Below are positions 47,446 through 59,626 of a stretch of DNA of 64,000 nt, one piece after another; positions within the stretch are counted from its first letter, which is position 1; each line of letters starts with the position of its first letter. The stretch spans positions 1,116,001 to 1,180,000 of the forward strand of contig NZ_CP048788.1 in the NCBI RefSeq assembly GCF_012932215.1. The letters are read 5' to 3'. Under the pieces are notes generated by a model. That model saw nothing but the letters and a program-made list of their open reading frames with translations, had not been told where the DNA came from and made no database searches. Position numbers and translations under genes: made by a program. Origin of the DNA: Roseobacter ponti. Lineage in GTDB: Bacteria > Pseudomonadota > Alphaproteobacteria > Rhodobacterales > Rhodobacteraceae.

Positions 47446-48570
47446 ATGAGTTTTGAAACCCCGGGACCCGTTGAGGCGAACCTGCGCGATGCCATCTCGC
47501 CGATCGCTGAAATCATCGCTGAGGCGGCTGCGGGCCGCATGTTCATCCTCGTGGATCATGAAGATCGCGAAAACGAGGGTGATCTCGTTATCCCCGCGCA
47601 GTTTGCTGATGCGGCAGCGATCAATTTCATGGCGATGCACGGGCGTGGACTGATCTGTCTGCCCCTGACATCCGCACGGATCGACACTCTGGGTCTGCCG
47701 ATGATGGCGGTGAATAACTCGTCGCGGCACGAGACAGCCTTTACTGTTTCGATTGAAGCGCGTGAGGGTGTGAGCACAGGTATTTCCGCCGCTGACCGTG
47801 CGCTGACCGTGGCCACGGCAATCGACGAGAGCAACGGTCAGGCCGATATCGCAACACCTGGCCACGTCTTTCCGCTGCGCGCGCGTGACGGTGGCGTGCT
47901 GGTGCGGGCAGGGCATACCGAAGCGGCTGTGGACATAAGCCGGCTCGCAGGCCTGCATCCGTCGGGCGTTATCTGTGAGATCATGAAACCCGACGGCGAC
48001 ATGGCCCGCTTGCCGGATCTGGTTGAGATTGCCCGCACCCACGGGCTGAAAATCGGTACGATCAGTGATCTGATTGCCTATCGCCATCAGCATGACAACC
48101 TGTTGCGCCTGCGCGACCAGCGCACCGTCACGTCGACCTATGGCGGCGACTGGGAGATGCGCATTTTCGCCGATCAGATCACGGGCACGGACCATGTGGT
48201 GCTGACCAAAGGTGATATCACAACGCCTGAGCCCGTGCTGGTGCGAACCCATGCGCTCAATGCGCTGGAGGATGTCCTGGGGCTCGGACCGTCGCCTGCT
48301 GATGAACTGCCACGCGCGATGGAGATCATCGCGCGCGAGGGCCGGGGGGCCGTGCTGCTTTTCCGCGAGCCGCACCCGAAGCTGCGCCTTGACAGTGACG
48401 ACGAAGACGCGCCGCGCACAATCAAACGCACCGGCACCGGCGCGCAGATCATGTCAACGCTGGGCCTGTCGGATCTGATCCTGCTCACCGACAGCCCGCA
48501 GACGAAATACACCGGCCTTGAGGCCTATAATCTGCGGATCACCGGCACCCGACCGATCACGGAGGACTGA
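47446..48570 (+). CDS. ribB: 3,4-dihydroxy-2-butanone-4-phosphate synthase with degenerate GTP cyclohydrolase II domain
   Basis: 374 residues. The N-terminal half is an intact RibB domain ([38 protein letters not shown]). The C-terminal half aligns with GTP cyclohydrolase II, but the zinc-binding cysteine cluster of the active enzyme (C-x10-C-x-C) is missing: [15 protein letters not shown] stands where the cysteines should be. So only the RibB activity is expected, and another RibA must exist elsewhere. Four bases ahead of ribH. Confidence 0.92.
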   Translation: MSFETPGPVEANLRDAISPIAEIIAEAAAGRMFILVDHEDRENEGDLVIPAQFADAAAINFMAMHGRGLICLPLTSARIDTLGLPMMAVNNSSRHETAFTVSIEAREGVSTGISAADRALTVATAIDESNGQADIATPGHVFPLRARDGGVLVRAGHTEAAVDISRLAGLHPSGVICEIMKPDGDMARLPDLVEIARTHGLKIGTISDLIAYRHQHDNLLRLRDQRTVTSTYGGDWEMRIFADQITGTDHVVLTKGDITTPEPVLVRTHALNALEDVLGLGPSPADELPRAMEIIAREGRGAVLLFREPHPKLRLDSDDEDAPRTIKRTGTGAQIMSTLGLSDLILLTDSPQTKYTGLEAYNLRITGTRPITED

Positions 48571-48573
48571 CCC

Positions 48574-49125
48574 ATGGCAGCCAATGAACAGCATTACACC
48601 CCTGAGCGACCGTCCTTTGATAAACCGGTGAAGCTGCTGATTGTGGTGGCTCCTTACTATAAGGATATCGCCGACAATCTGGTAGCCGGCGCCAAAGCCG
48701 AGATCGAAGAAGCCGGCGGCACCTGGGAGCTGGTCGAAGTGCCGGGCGCACTGGAAGTTCCGACGGCCATCGGCATCTCTGACCGGGGCAGTAATTTCGA
48801 CGGCTATGTGGCGCTGGGCTGTGTGATCCGGGGAGAGACCACGCACTACGAAACAGTCTGCAATGACAGCTCGCGCGCGATCCAATTGCTGGGGCTGCAG
48901 GGGCTGTGCATCGGCAACGGTATCCTGACTGTGGAAAACCGCAAACAGGCCGAAGTCCGCGCTGATCCTGACGGCCAGAACAAAGGCGGCGGAGCCGCGG
49001 CGGCAGCCTTGCATCTCATCGCGCTCACCCGTAAGTGGGGCGCCCGGACAAAAGGCATCGGGTTCAAACCGGCAGGCGAAAGCTATCGCATTGCCGGCGC
49101 ATCAGACGGATCACATAGCGCATGA
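48574..49125 (+). CDS. ribH: 6,7-dimethyl-8-ribityllumazine synthase
   Basis: 183 residues. VPGALEVPTAIG, LGCVIRGETTHYETVCND (with the catalytic His) and GILTVENRKQAEVRAD are the standard motifs. It condenses the RibB product with the RibD-pathway pyrimidine. It has an N-terminal extension of about 20 residues. Its stop overlaps nusB by four bases, the usual ribH-nusB pairing. Confidence 0.95.
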   Translation: MAANEQHYTPERPSFDKPVKLLIVVAPYYKDIADNLVAGAKAEIEEAGGTWELVEVPGALEVPTAIGISDRGSNFDGYVALGCVIRGETTHYETVCNDSSRAIQLLGLQGLCIGNGILTVENRKQAEVRADPDGQNKGGGAAAAALHLIALTRKWGARTKGIGFKPAGESYRIAGASDGSHSA

Positions 49126-49604
49126 CAACTGCCCATGGCAATCTTTCCGGCAACCAGCGCCGCAAAATGAAATCGGCCGCACGGCTTTATGCAGTGCAGG
49201 CGCTTTTTCAGATGGAACATTCCGGCCAGACGGTTGAAACCGTGCGTCGTGAATTTCTCGATCACCGTTTCGGCGCGGTCTATGAAGGCTCTGAGATGCT
49301 CGACGGCGATATGGACCTTTTCGCGGATGTACTTGATCAGGCGGTGAACCATCAGGCTGCGATTGACCAGATGACGGACCGTGCTCTCGTTGCCAAATGG
49401 CCGATCGCGCGGATTGATCCGACACTGCGTGCCCTTTTCCGGGCCGCCGGCGCCGAGCTGCAGGCAAAAGACGCACCGCCAAAGGTCGTTATCACCGAAT
49501 ACGTCGATGTGGCACGGGCGTTTTTCCCGGACGGCAAAGAACCACGTTTTGTGAATGCGGTCATTGACCACATGGCACGCGAAGCACAGCCTGACGCATT
49601 TTGA
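49122..49604 (+). CDS. nusB: Transcription antitermination factor NusB
   Basis: 160 residues. The helical NusB fold is shown by RRKMKSAARLYAVQALFQME at the N-terminus and the late PPKVVITEYVDVARAFF and EPRFVNAVIDHMA. It joins NusE, NusA and boxA RNA in rRNA antitermination. Overlaps ribH. Confidence 0.95.
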   Translation: MTTAHGNLSGNQRRKMKSAARLYAVQALFQMEHSGQTVETVRREFLDHRFGAVYEGSEMLDGDMDLFADVLDQAVNHQAAIDQMTDRALVAKWPIARIDPTLRALFRAAGAELQAKDAPPKVVITEYVDVARAFFPDGKEPRFVNAVIDHMAREAQPDAF

Positions 49605-49666
49605 CGCAAAGGCCGCCCGCGCTATTCTTTGCGAGAGGCCGTGAGGTCGCAGAGCAGGAGCGACGT

Positions 49667-49906
49667 ATGCCAAAGGTCGTCAGACTTTATATTCACAGCG
49701 CCCTCGCGGGGTTTGTGCTGGCGGGCATTTTCACCGGTCTGGTACTCTGGCTGAACGTGGGCAACCTTTGGCACCTTGTCTCAGGGTCCGATGTGGCGGT
49801 TATGGCGGTCACCGTGTTCTGGGTGCTTAACGGAATTGTCTTTTCAGGTGTGCAGTTTGCCTGGGGTATAACGCGAGCGGCAACGCCGGGTAATCAGGAG
49901 CAGTGA
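49667..49906 (+). CDS. Small membrane protein, unknown function
   Basis: 79 residues from an ATG behind GCAGGAGCGA. Two hydrophobic helices (LYIHSALAGFVLAGIFTGLV and VAVMAVTVFWVLNGIVFSGV) separated by a short polar loop. Similar small proteins often follow nusB in roseobacters. No function known. Confidence 0.75.
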   Translation: MPKVVRLYIHSALAGFVLAGIFTGLVLWLNVGNLWHLVSGSDVAVMAVTVFWVLNGIVFSGVQFAWGITRAATPGNQEQ

Positions 49907-50042
49907 CCATCACAGGCAGCCCCTTTCAAGGACCGGATGGCGAACGAATGAGCAATGGGATGCACATTTGTGATTATATGCAGTGCGGCTCTGGACTTTT
50001 CACGCAGAACGCCCATTTAATATAGCAAAGGAGTCACAGGAC

Positions 50043-50156
50043 ATGTTTGATTTCATCTCTCGTTTCATAAGCACCCTATTTGCTCAGCCTCAGCGCGATG
50101 AGCTTCTGATCCGTGTGCGTGTCGAAGAGAAACGTCCGCTGCACCGTCGCCGCTGA
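50043..50156 (+). CDS. 37-residue protein, unknown function
   Basis: AAAGGAGTCACAGGAC precedes an ATG at 50043 and an uninterrupted frame of 37 codons ending at 50156. This is a strong ribosome site. The peptide has an amphipathic, aromatic-rich start (MFDFISRFISTLFAQPQRDE) and a strongly basic end (EEKRPLHRRR). The layout resembles small roseobacter proteins of unknown role. Coding is inferred from the ribosome site and the well-kept frame. Confidence 0.55.
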   Translation: MFDFISRFISTLFAQPQRDELLIRVRVEEKRPLHRRR

Positions 50157-50240
50157 GGGCGTTCTGCTTATTGTGCTATGGCACAGTGATCAGTGAAAAG
50201 GGTGTGACGGGCCCGCTGTAACCGTTTTGGTTTTATATTC

Positions 50241-50403
50241 CCGAGGACCTGTATATACAGGTGGGCGCCGGATAGACTGACCAGGGTCAGAACAGAGCCA
50301 GCTCCCTCGGATTTGCTTAAGGCCACTGGAACGTAACCAGTCACGAGAAAAGCAGCACCCGTCGATTATCTACTTAGGGGCGCGACTCTTTCCGGACAAG
50401 AGT
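50241..50403 (+). ncRNA. Possible structured RNA, class not identified
   Basis: The gap 50157-50463 holds nested helices. CCGAGG (50241-50246) pairs with CCTCGG (50305-50310), enclosing the palindrome ACCTGTATATACAGGT (50247-50262) and a CTGAC/GTCAG stem with loop CAGG (50277-50290). Then TGCTT (50314-50318) pairs with AAGCA (50350-50354) around an ACTGG/CCAGT stem, and ACTCTT/AAGAGT (50385-50403) ends the series. A TATATT box lies at 50234-50239. The fold does not match the long rod of 6S RNA or other classes I know. Strand is assumed from this box. Confidence 0.35.
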
Positions 50404-50437
50404 GATCAATCCGGTTTCCACAAAATCCTTGCACGAT

Positions 50438-50452
50438 GTTCCTGTTATGTTC
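50438..50452 (+). promoter_or_regulatory. LexA (SOS) box of mmcB
   Basis: GTTC-CTGTTAT-GTTC is an exact match to the alphaproteobacterial LexA site GTTC-N7-GTTC, eleven bases ahead of the mmcB start. It implies SOS induction by DNA damage. Confidence 0.85.
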
Positions 50453-50463
50453 ATATTTGCGCC

Positions 50464-50922
50464 ATGGCGCACGATGATCTTCAGACCTTTCAGGCCGGCC
50501 AGCTTCTGGCACGCGGCACCGCCCGGCTGCTGGCAGGATATGGTTTTGTCAGCATAGAGGAATTCGTGCCAGCGCGCGGTCTTCGGGTCGATGTGATCGG
50601 CCTGGGGCCAAAGGGCGATATCTGGATCGTCGAATGCAAATCGTCGCGCGCGGATTACCAGTCAGATCAGAAATGGCGGGGCTATCTGGAATGGTGCGAC
50701 AGATTTTTCTGGGCCGTCGATGAGGCGTTTCCGGATGAACTTCTGCCGGAGGATACAGGGCTGATCATCGGCGATGCCTATGGTGCCGAGATTGTCAGAA
50801 TGGGTCCTGAAAACCGGTTGGCCGCGCCGCGCCGGAAGGGCATCACCCATAAGATCGCCACTACGGCCGCACGACGCCTGCACAGCCTGCGCGATCCGGA
50901 TATGGGGCAGGAGTTGGGCTAG
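50464..50922 (+). CDS. mmcB: MmcB-family DNA repair protein
   Basis: 152 residues. It has the endonuclease-like core RVDVIGLGPKGDIWIVECKS with the Asp and Glu-x-Lys of a PD-(D/E)XK-type fold at about residues 42-60. In Caulobacter, MmcB is a LexA-regulated protein linked to survival of DNA crosslink damage. The upstream LexA box supports the name. Its stop is four bases from that of the small convergent gene. Confidence 0.9.
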   Translation: MAHDDLQTFQAGQLLARGTARLLAGYGFVSIEEFVPARGLRVDVIGLGPKGDIWIVECKSSRADYQSDQKWRGYLEWCDRFFWAVDEAFPDELLPEDTGLIIGDAYGAEIVRMGPENRLAAPRRKGITHKIATTAARRLHSLRDPDMGQELG

Positions 50923-51116
50923 CGTCTGTGGCCGGACATGCCACGGGCGCGTGCTGCTGCGGCTGATATTTCTTCTGCGATTTCCAGCGCATCGTCAGGC
51001 GTGAAATCCATAGGAATTTCAACGCCGTCCGCTTCGACGTAAATGCGCACCATGCCTTTGTCAGTCGGCCCGATCTGCAGGTTTGCCTCGATGTCGCGTT
51101 CGGTGTCGATGCCCAT
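50919..51116 (-). CDS. Small conserved protein (DUF6324-like)
   Basis: 65 residues from an ATG behind GGGAGATC. An acidic, helix-forming protein (MGIDTERDIEANLQIGPTDK) with a beta hairpin (KGMVRIYVEADGVEIPMDF) and a basic C-terminus (RARGMSGHRR). It resembles the DUF6324 family found in Rhodobacteraceae; that name is from memory. Its 3' end overlaps mmcB by four bases on the other strand. Confidence 0.75.
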   Translation of the reverse strand: MGIDTERDIEANLQIGPTDKGMVRIYVEADGVEIPMDFTPDDALEIAEEISAAAARARGMSGHRR

Positions 51117-51196
51117 GATGATCTCCCGGATGAAGTGGGCGCATCGCTAACCGGTGCAGGCTTGAAAAGCAAGCGTGCGGGTATTTTAATGCAGCC

Positions 51197-51679
51197 ATGA
51201 CAGATGTAAGAATCCGCATGTTCGTAGCGGACGACAAAGACTGGCTGCTCGAACAGCACCGCTTTCTTTATGCGCGCGACGAAGGCTTTGACGAGACGTT
51301 CGGCGCGCTGGTCAGCGATATTCTTGACGATTTCATTGCGCATCATGATCCGGAGCGCGAACGGGGCTGGATTGCGGAAGACGACGGCGGCCGCCTTGGG
51401 TCTGTGTTCTGCACACATACGAATGAGGAAACCGCCCGGTTGCGGATGTTTCTGCTGGTGCCGGAAGCGCGCGGGCAGGGGCTGGGGCGGCGCCTTCTGG
51501 ATCTGTGCATCAGCCATGCCCGTGATCAGGGCTACCGGGATATAACGCTCTGGACTCACGAGAGCCACCGCGCGGCCTGCGCGCTGTATGCTGCCACAGG
51601 CTGGCAGATAGAAGACAGCAAAGCGACCCGCTCATTCGGTCAGGATGTGGTCGAGCAGAACTGGCGCTATCGGCTCTGA
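51197..51679 (+). CDS. GNAT-family N-acetyltransferase
   Basis: 160 residues. The acetyl-CoA binding motif is LVPEARGQGLGRRLLDLC (about residues 95-112, R/QxxGxG/A), followed by HESHRAACALYAATGW. Substrate unknown. Monocistronic, directly ahead of tRNA-His. Confidence 0.88.
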   Translation: MTDVRIRMFVADDKDWLLEQHRFLYARDEGFDETFGALVSDILDDFIAHHDPERERGWIAEDDGGRLGSVFCTHTNEETARLRMFLLVPEARGQGLGRRLLDLCISHARDQGYRDITLWTHESHRAACALYAATGWQIEDSKATRSFGQDVVEQNWRYRL

Positions 51680-51722
51680 CCCTCTTGCATTCCTTTGGTA
51701 TGGGCGCTAAATCCGGGCCAGT

Positions 51723-51799
51723 GCCGCCTTAGCTCAGTAGGTTAGAGCGCCTGATTGTGGATCAGGAGGTCCCCAGTTCAAGCCTGGGAGGTGGTACCA
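51723..51799 (+). tRNA. tRNA-His (anticodon GTG), alphaproteobacterial form
   Basis: All arms fold: acceptor GCCGCCT/AGGTGGT, D stem GCTC/GAGC, anticodon stem CCTGA/TCAGG with loop TTGTGGA, T stem CCCAG/CTGGG with loop TTCAAGC, and encoded CCA. Position -1 is T, not G, and the discriminator is A73, not C73. Loss of the G-1/C73 identity pair is known for a large group of alphaproteobacteria, so it fits the host. The gene marks the left edge of the island. Confidence 0.95.
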
Positions 51800-52047
51800 T
51801 CGATATCAATGCGTTAGATGATTTTGAAGGTTCTTTTGCCAGCCATTGCGCCGGTCAGGGTAAACGCTGGGGTAAAAATAGCTGGACGATTGTTCCCTTT
51901 AAGATTGTGAATCTACTTTTTGATTTGTTTCGCATTGTGGAAATCCTTTCGTCGTTCGGTTCAATTGCAACTAAAAAGAAGCGCGTCAGAGGTGATTTTG
52001 CGTCGAGGACCTTCACGTCCAGATCGGCGATCCCCTTGACCGGCCCA
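51800..52047. other. AT-richer junction between tRNA-His and the island operon
   Basis: About 250 bases with much lower GC than both sides and no reliable gene. A minus-strand frame of 71 codons (51855-52070) overlaps the 3' end of the HNH gene in another frame, has a weak ribosome site and a low-complexity end, and I do not call it. No integrase is seen; the other island end must lie beyond the window. Confidence 0.5.
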
Positions 52048-52865
52048 TCAATCTCGAATGGCGATCGCATTCATCTTCGCGCGATGCCACGCCATCGGTG
52101 CAGCGTGATCATGGGACAGGGTGATGTGCGGCGCGGTGGTCAGACCCAGGGCCCGCACGCCTACCTCCGACAGACTTGGTGACGCGATGGCCTTACCATC
52201 GGCGTCAAAGCTGATCAGGAAGGCGTCGAAGGCGGCGTCCCAGTGGGCGGCCAGAAGCAGGCCGTTGAAGACGTCGAGCCGTTGCCTGTCGCTTTCGCAT
52301 TCGGCCCACGGCACAATGTGGCTGGCGCGCAATAAGGCGCGGTCGGTGATGCCGGTCAGGGGGCAGCGGCCGTTCCAGTAGTCATCGAGGGCGGCGCGGA
52401 AGGTGGACTGGCCGACGCGCAGGCGGACCTGCGCCTCGCGCGTCGTGGCGTTGGTGGGGTCGAGGTCCTGCGACGTCGGGCCGGACCATGTCTGTCCTTC
52501 GCGCTTCAGGTCAGCCTCGAAGGTGGCCTCGGGCGCATCGGGCAAGGCGCGGAACAGGTGCCAGGCGCGCAGGCAGGCAGTACGGAGCGTGATGATGGAC
52601 TCGAACCGCAGATGGTCAGTCTCCAGGGTGCCCAATCCCTCTTCGGCCAAACTGCGCAGCACACGGAGCGTAGTGCGCAGGGCGTAGCCGGGCGGCGCGA
52701 TGGCGAGGGCGATCTGGCCGGGGGCGTTCTGCGAGCGGAGCGTCATCCAGGGCGGATCGTCGAGCGCGGCTGGGATGGTGCCCTCGGGTTGCAGCGTCCA
52801 GCCGCCGTCATAGCCTGCCTTTTGCAGGATCAGCCGCGCGGGTCCTGGAGGATCGAGGTCGAAGC

Positions 52866-52869
<4 letters not shown>
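52048..52869 (-). CDS. HNH endonuclease (HNH_2 type)
   Basis: 273 residues. The N-terminal half (about 1-145) has no known domain. The C-terminal half is an HNH_2 domain: CPLTG (about 169), SHIVPW (His184), FNGLLLAAHWDAAFD (about 201-215), which together make the metal site and catalytic residues. It is the last gene of the island operon, starting four bases inside the methyltransferase gene. It is probably the DNA-cutting effector of the defence system, although in DISARM the nuclease-like subunit is a phospholipase D-type protein. Confidence 0.88.
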
Positions 52870-56860
<3,991 letters not shown>

Positions 56861-56864
<4 letters not shown>

Positions 56865-59626
56865 TCGGCCTCCGGCAGGATCACGTGGAGAGCGATCAGG
56901 TCCGGTGGCAGGACCGGCTCGACGATCGTCCGACCCCGCGTGGACGAGGCGACACGTAGGCGGTCGTGATCGGCGATCAGCGTTTCGGCGCGAGACCGGG
57001 CGATGGCGGTGAGGGCGTCCGAGGCGTCAATACGATCCCTTGCGCGCAGCACCTGGGCGCGCCGCACCGGTTCAGGCAACGTCGCTCCGACCTCTTCATC
57101 CAGGACCTTCAGTGCGTCGACACCGATCGCGGCGAGCTCCCTGGCGGTGCCTTCCCACAGCACCGGCACGATTTCTTCGGCCAGCAGAAAGTCGTCGGAC
57201 GCGGCCGAGGCACGGCGAATGCGGTGGCGGACCCTGAGAAGTGCCAGTGTCCTCATCATTGTGGCATTTCGGCTGACCCAGGCGCCTGACCGCGCAAGAG
57301 CGTCCGGAGTATCCTCCAGAGCGCCTTCAGAAAGGATATCGGACAGGGTCGCAACGATCGGATGCGTGCGATGCAGCACTTCGATCCCTGGCCGGGCGAC
57401 CGGGTCGAACGAAACACGGGTTCGCCCCTGAATGCCCCGCGAGGAGAGGGCTTCGCGCACCATGTCGGGTAGCGCATCAACCGGGATGGATTTCCCGTCG
57501 AACGTGATCCCGACCCGGTCCAAGGCACGGCGCACAAATCGCCGAACATCCTCAGTATCGCCCAGCAGGTCGCGCACTCTTTGCCATTCAGGGATCACCT
57601 CTTCAGGCTTCAGGCGCCTTTGAGCAAAGCGCGCCCGGGACGCCTTCTCGTTTTCCTCCGCATCACGCCAGAGCCGTTCGAGATCGGCTGTTGGATCGAG
57701 GTCGCGAAACAGGTCGCCTTGGCGACCCGATGCCGAGCCGGACTTCAACACCAGCGCATGCATCAGCGCCTCGGACACCGTCCCGCGATCGTCGAGCATG
57801 CTGACCGAAACATTCGTGGCTTTCCGGATCGCCTCTGCCTTTCTAAGGATGACGTCGAGGACGGCTCCGTCGATGGCCGAGTTGCTGCCGAAGATTGTCA
57901 GCGAACGCACTTGTTCGGCTGGTTGCCCGAAACGGTCGACCCGTCCTTCGCGCTGTTGGTGGCGCGTGGGATTCCAGGACAGATCATAGTGCACGACGGC
58001 GTTGAAGAGGGTCTGGAGGTTGATCCCTTCCGAAAGGCAATCGGTGGCCACGAGTATTCGACGTTCGGACTCAGACATGCTTTCGACACGGACCCTGCGT
58101 TCCTGTCCAGGCAGACGGCCGGTGACGACTTCGATCGTCCGATCCTTGAAAGTCTTGTCGTTCCTGAGGGCAGCGCCAACGGCCTCGGCGGTCGCGATGT
58201 ACCGGCAGAAGATCACTGTCTGATGACCCTTGGAACAGAGCTCCGTCAATTCTCGCTTCAGGAGAGATAGTTTGGCATCCTCCTGAGGCCGGGCCTCAAG
58301 GTCGCGCGCTGTCCTCAGAAGGTCGTCGAAGCCGGACGTGTCCTCCGCCATTGCCCCCGGTTCGAGATCGTCGTCCGACAACTGGCCCTCGTTCTCGTCG
58401 AAGATCGCGGCTTCCAGATCGATATCCTCGGTCAGTGCGCGCCTGGCCTCCAGCGTGGCAACCGCAGCTGCAGGCGAGGATCCAACGCAACGCATCAGGG
58501 CCAGGGTTGCCCAGATCGCCAGCCGCCGCCGACGAGCATCATGACCGGCTTTCGCTGCGCGCTCGGTGCACCAGGCGAGGACCGCCTCATGGAACGCCAG
58601 ATGAGAGGGTGTCAACTTAAAGGCCCTCTTGCCGACGTCATGCTTGGGGAAGGTCCGCTTGGCGCCTGGTACTTCCCAGCCTTCCTCGCGGACATCGATG
58701 CGCCTCCTCTGAACAAAATGCTGCGCCAGTTCTTCCCGGGCTCGCGACAAGCCCCCTTGGGAGAAGTCCGGTCGAAGCAGCGCCAGAATATCGTCGAAGG
58801 CCTCCGCGTCGCCAGAATGCGGCGTGGCGGTGAGAAGGACCATGTGACGATCCGGGTCCTTTGCCAAACCGTCCAGCAAGGCCTGTCTCTGGGTTTTTCC
58901 GCGACCACCGCCAACACTGGCATGCGCCTCGTCCACGATGACGAAGTTCGGGCAGGATTTCGCGAAATCAGTGCGGCGTCGATCAGCCTTGATGTAGTCG
59001 AGGCTGACGACCGTCAGAGGATGGGCGTCGAAGGGGCTCTCATTCAATGCCAGACCGCGTTCGAGCCGCGGCGCCGTCGTGGCGGTCACGGCGGTTGCAT
59101 GCAGGTCGAACTTTTCGCGCAGTTCATCGACCCATTGTTCGACCAGGTGCGGGGGGCATAGCACGCAGGCTCGCGTTACTTCGCCGCGGTCCCACATCTC
59201 CCGCAGGATGAGCCCGGCCTCGATGGTCTTGCCGATGCCCACATCGTCGGCGATCAGAAGGCGCATCGTATCGAGCCGCAGCGCCATAATCAGCGGAACG
59301 AGTTGATAGGACCGTGGCTCGAATGCGATCCGGCCAGAGGACCGGAAAGGTCCCGCGCCGCGGCGAAGGCTGAGGCGCAGGGCATCTGACAGCAGGCGTG
59401 CGTCCGAAGAGGTGCCCATCCGCGACGCGTCCGGCGCCTCGAAAATGGCCGGCTCGGGTGGGACCTGCTCGAGTGCCGGCAGAACGACGGTAGCATCGCC
59501 CTCCATGCCCGACAGCGGCCGCAAAAGCAGGCGGTCAGGTCCCGATCCGGGCAAGACAATCCATTCCCTGCCTCGCGCACGGATCAGGCTGCCGGGACTC
59601 GCCAAGGCGCTGGTAGCCGACGTCAT
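56861..59626 (-). CDS. SNF2-type helicase (DrmD-like)
   Basis: 921 residues. Walker A is ADDVGIGKTIEAGL (residues 126-139), DEAH box IVDEAHASVG (about 233), motif III LLTATPHSGD, and motif VI HQQREGRVDRFGQ (about 560). The helicase core spans about 105-600, followed by a C-terminal extension of about 320 residues. Proteins like this, next to a methyltransferase, are called DrmD in class 1 DISARM; others belong to RapA-type DNA translocases. Second gene of the island operon. Confidence 0.88.

Noticed and set aside
50157-50463. 6S RNA
   Set aside because: The helices I can draw form separate stems, not the long rod with one central bubble that defines 6S RNA; I keep only an unassigned structured RNA.
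51757-52182. Plus-strand open frame starting inside tRNA-His
   Set aside because: It covers the tRNA 3' half and the end of the HNH gene on the other strand; chance frame.
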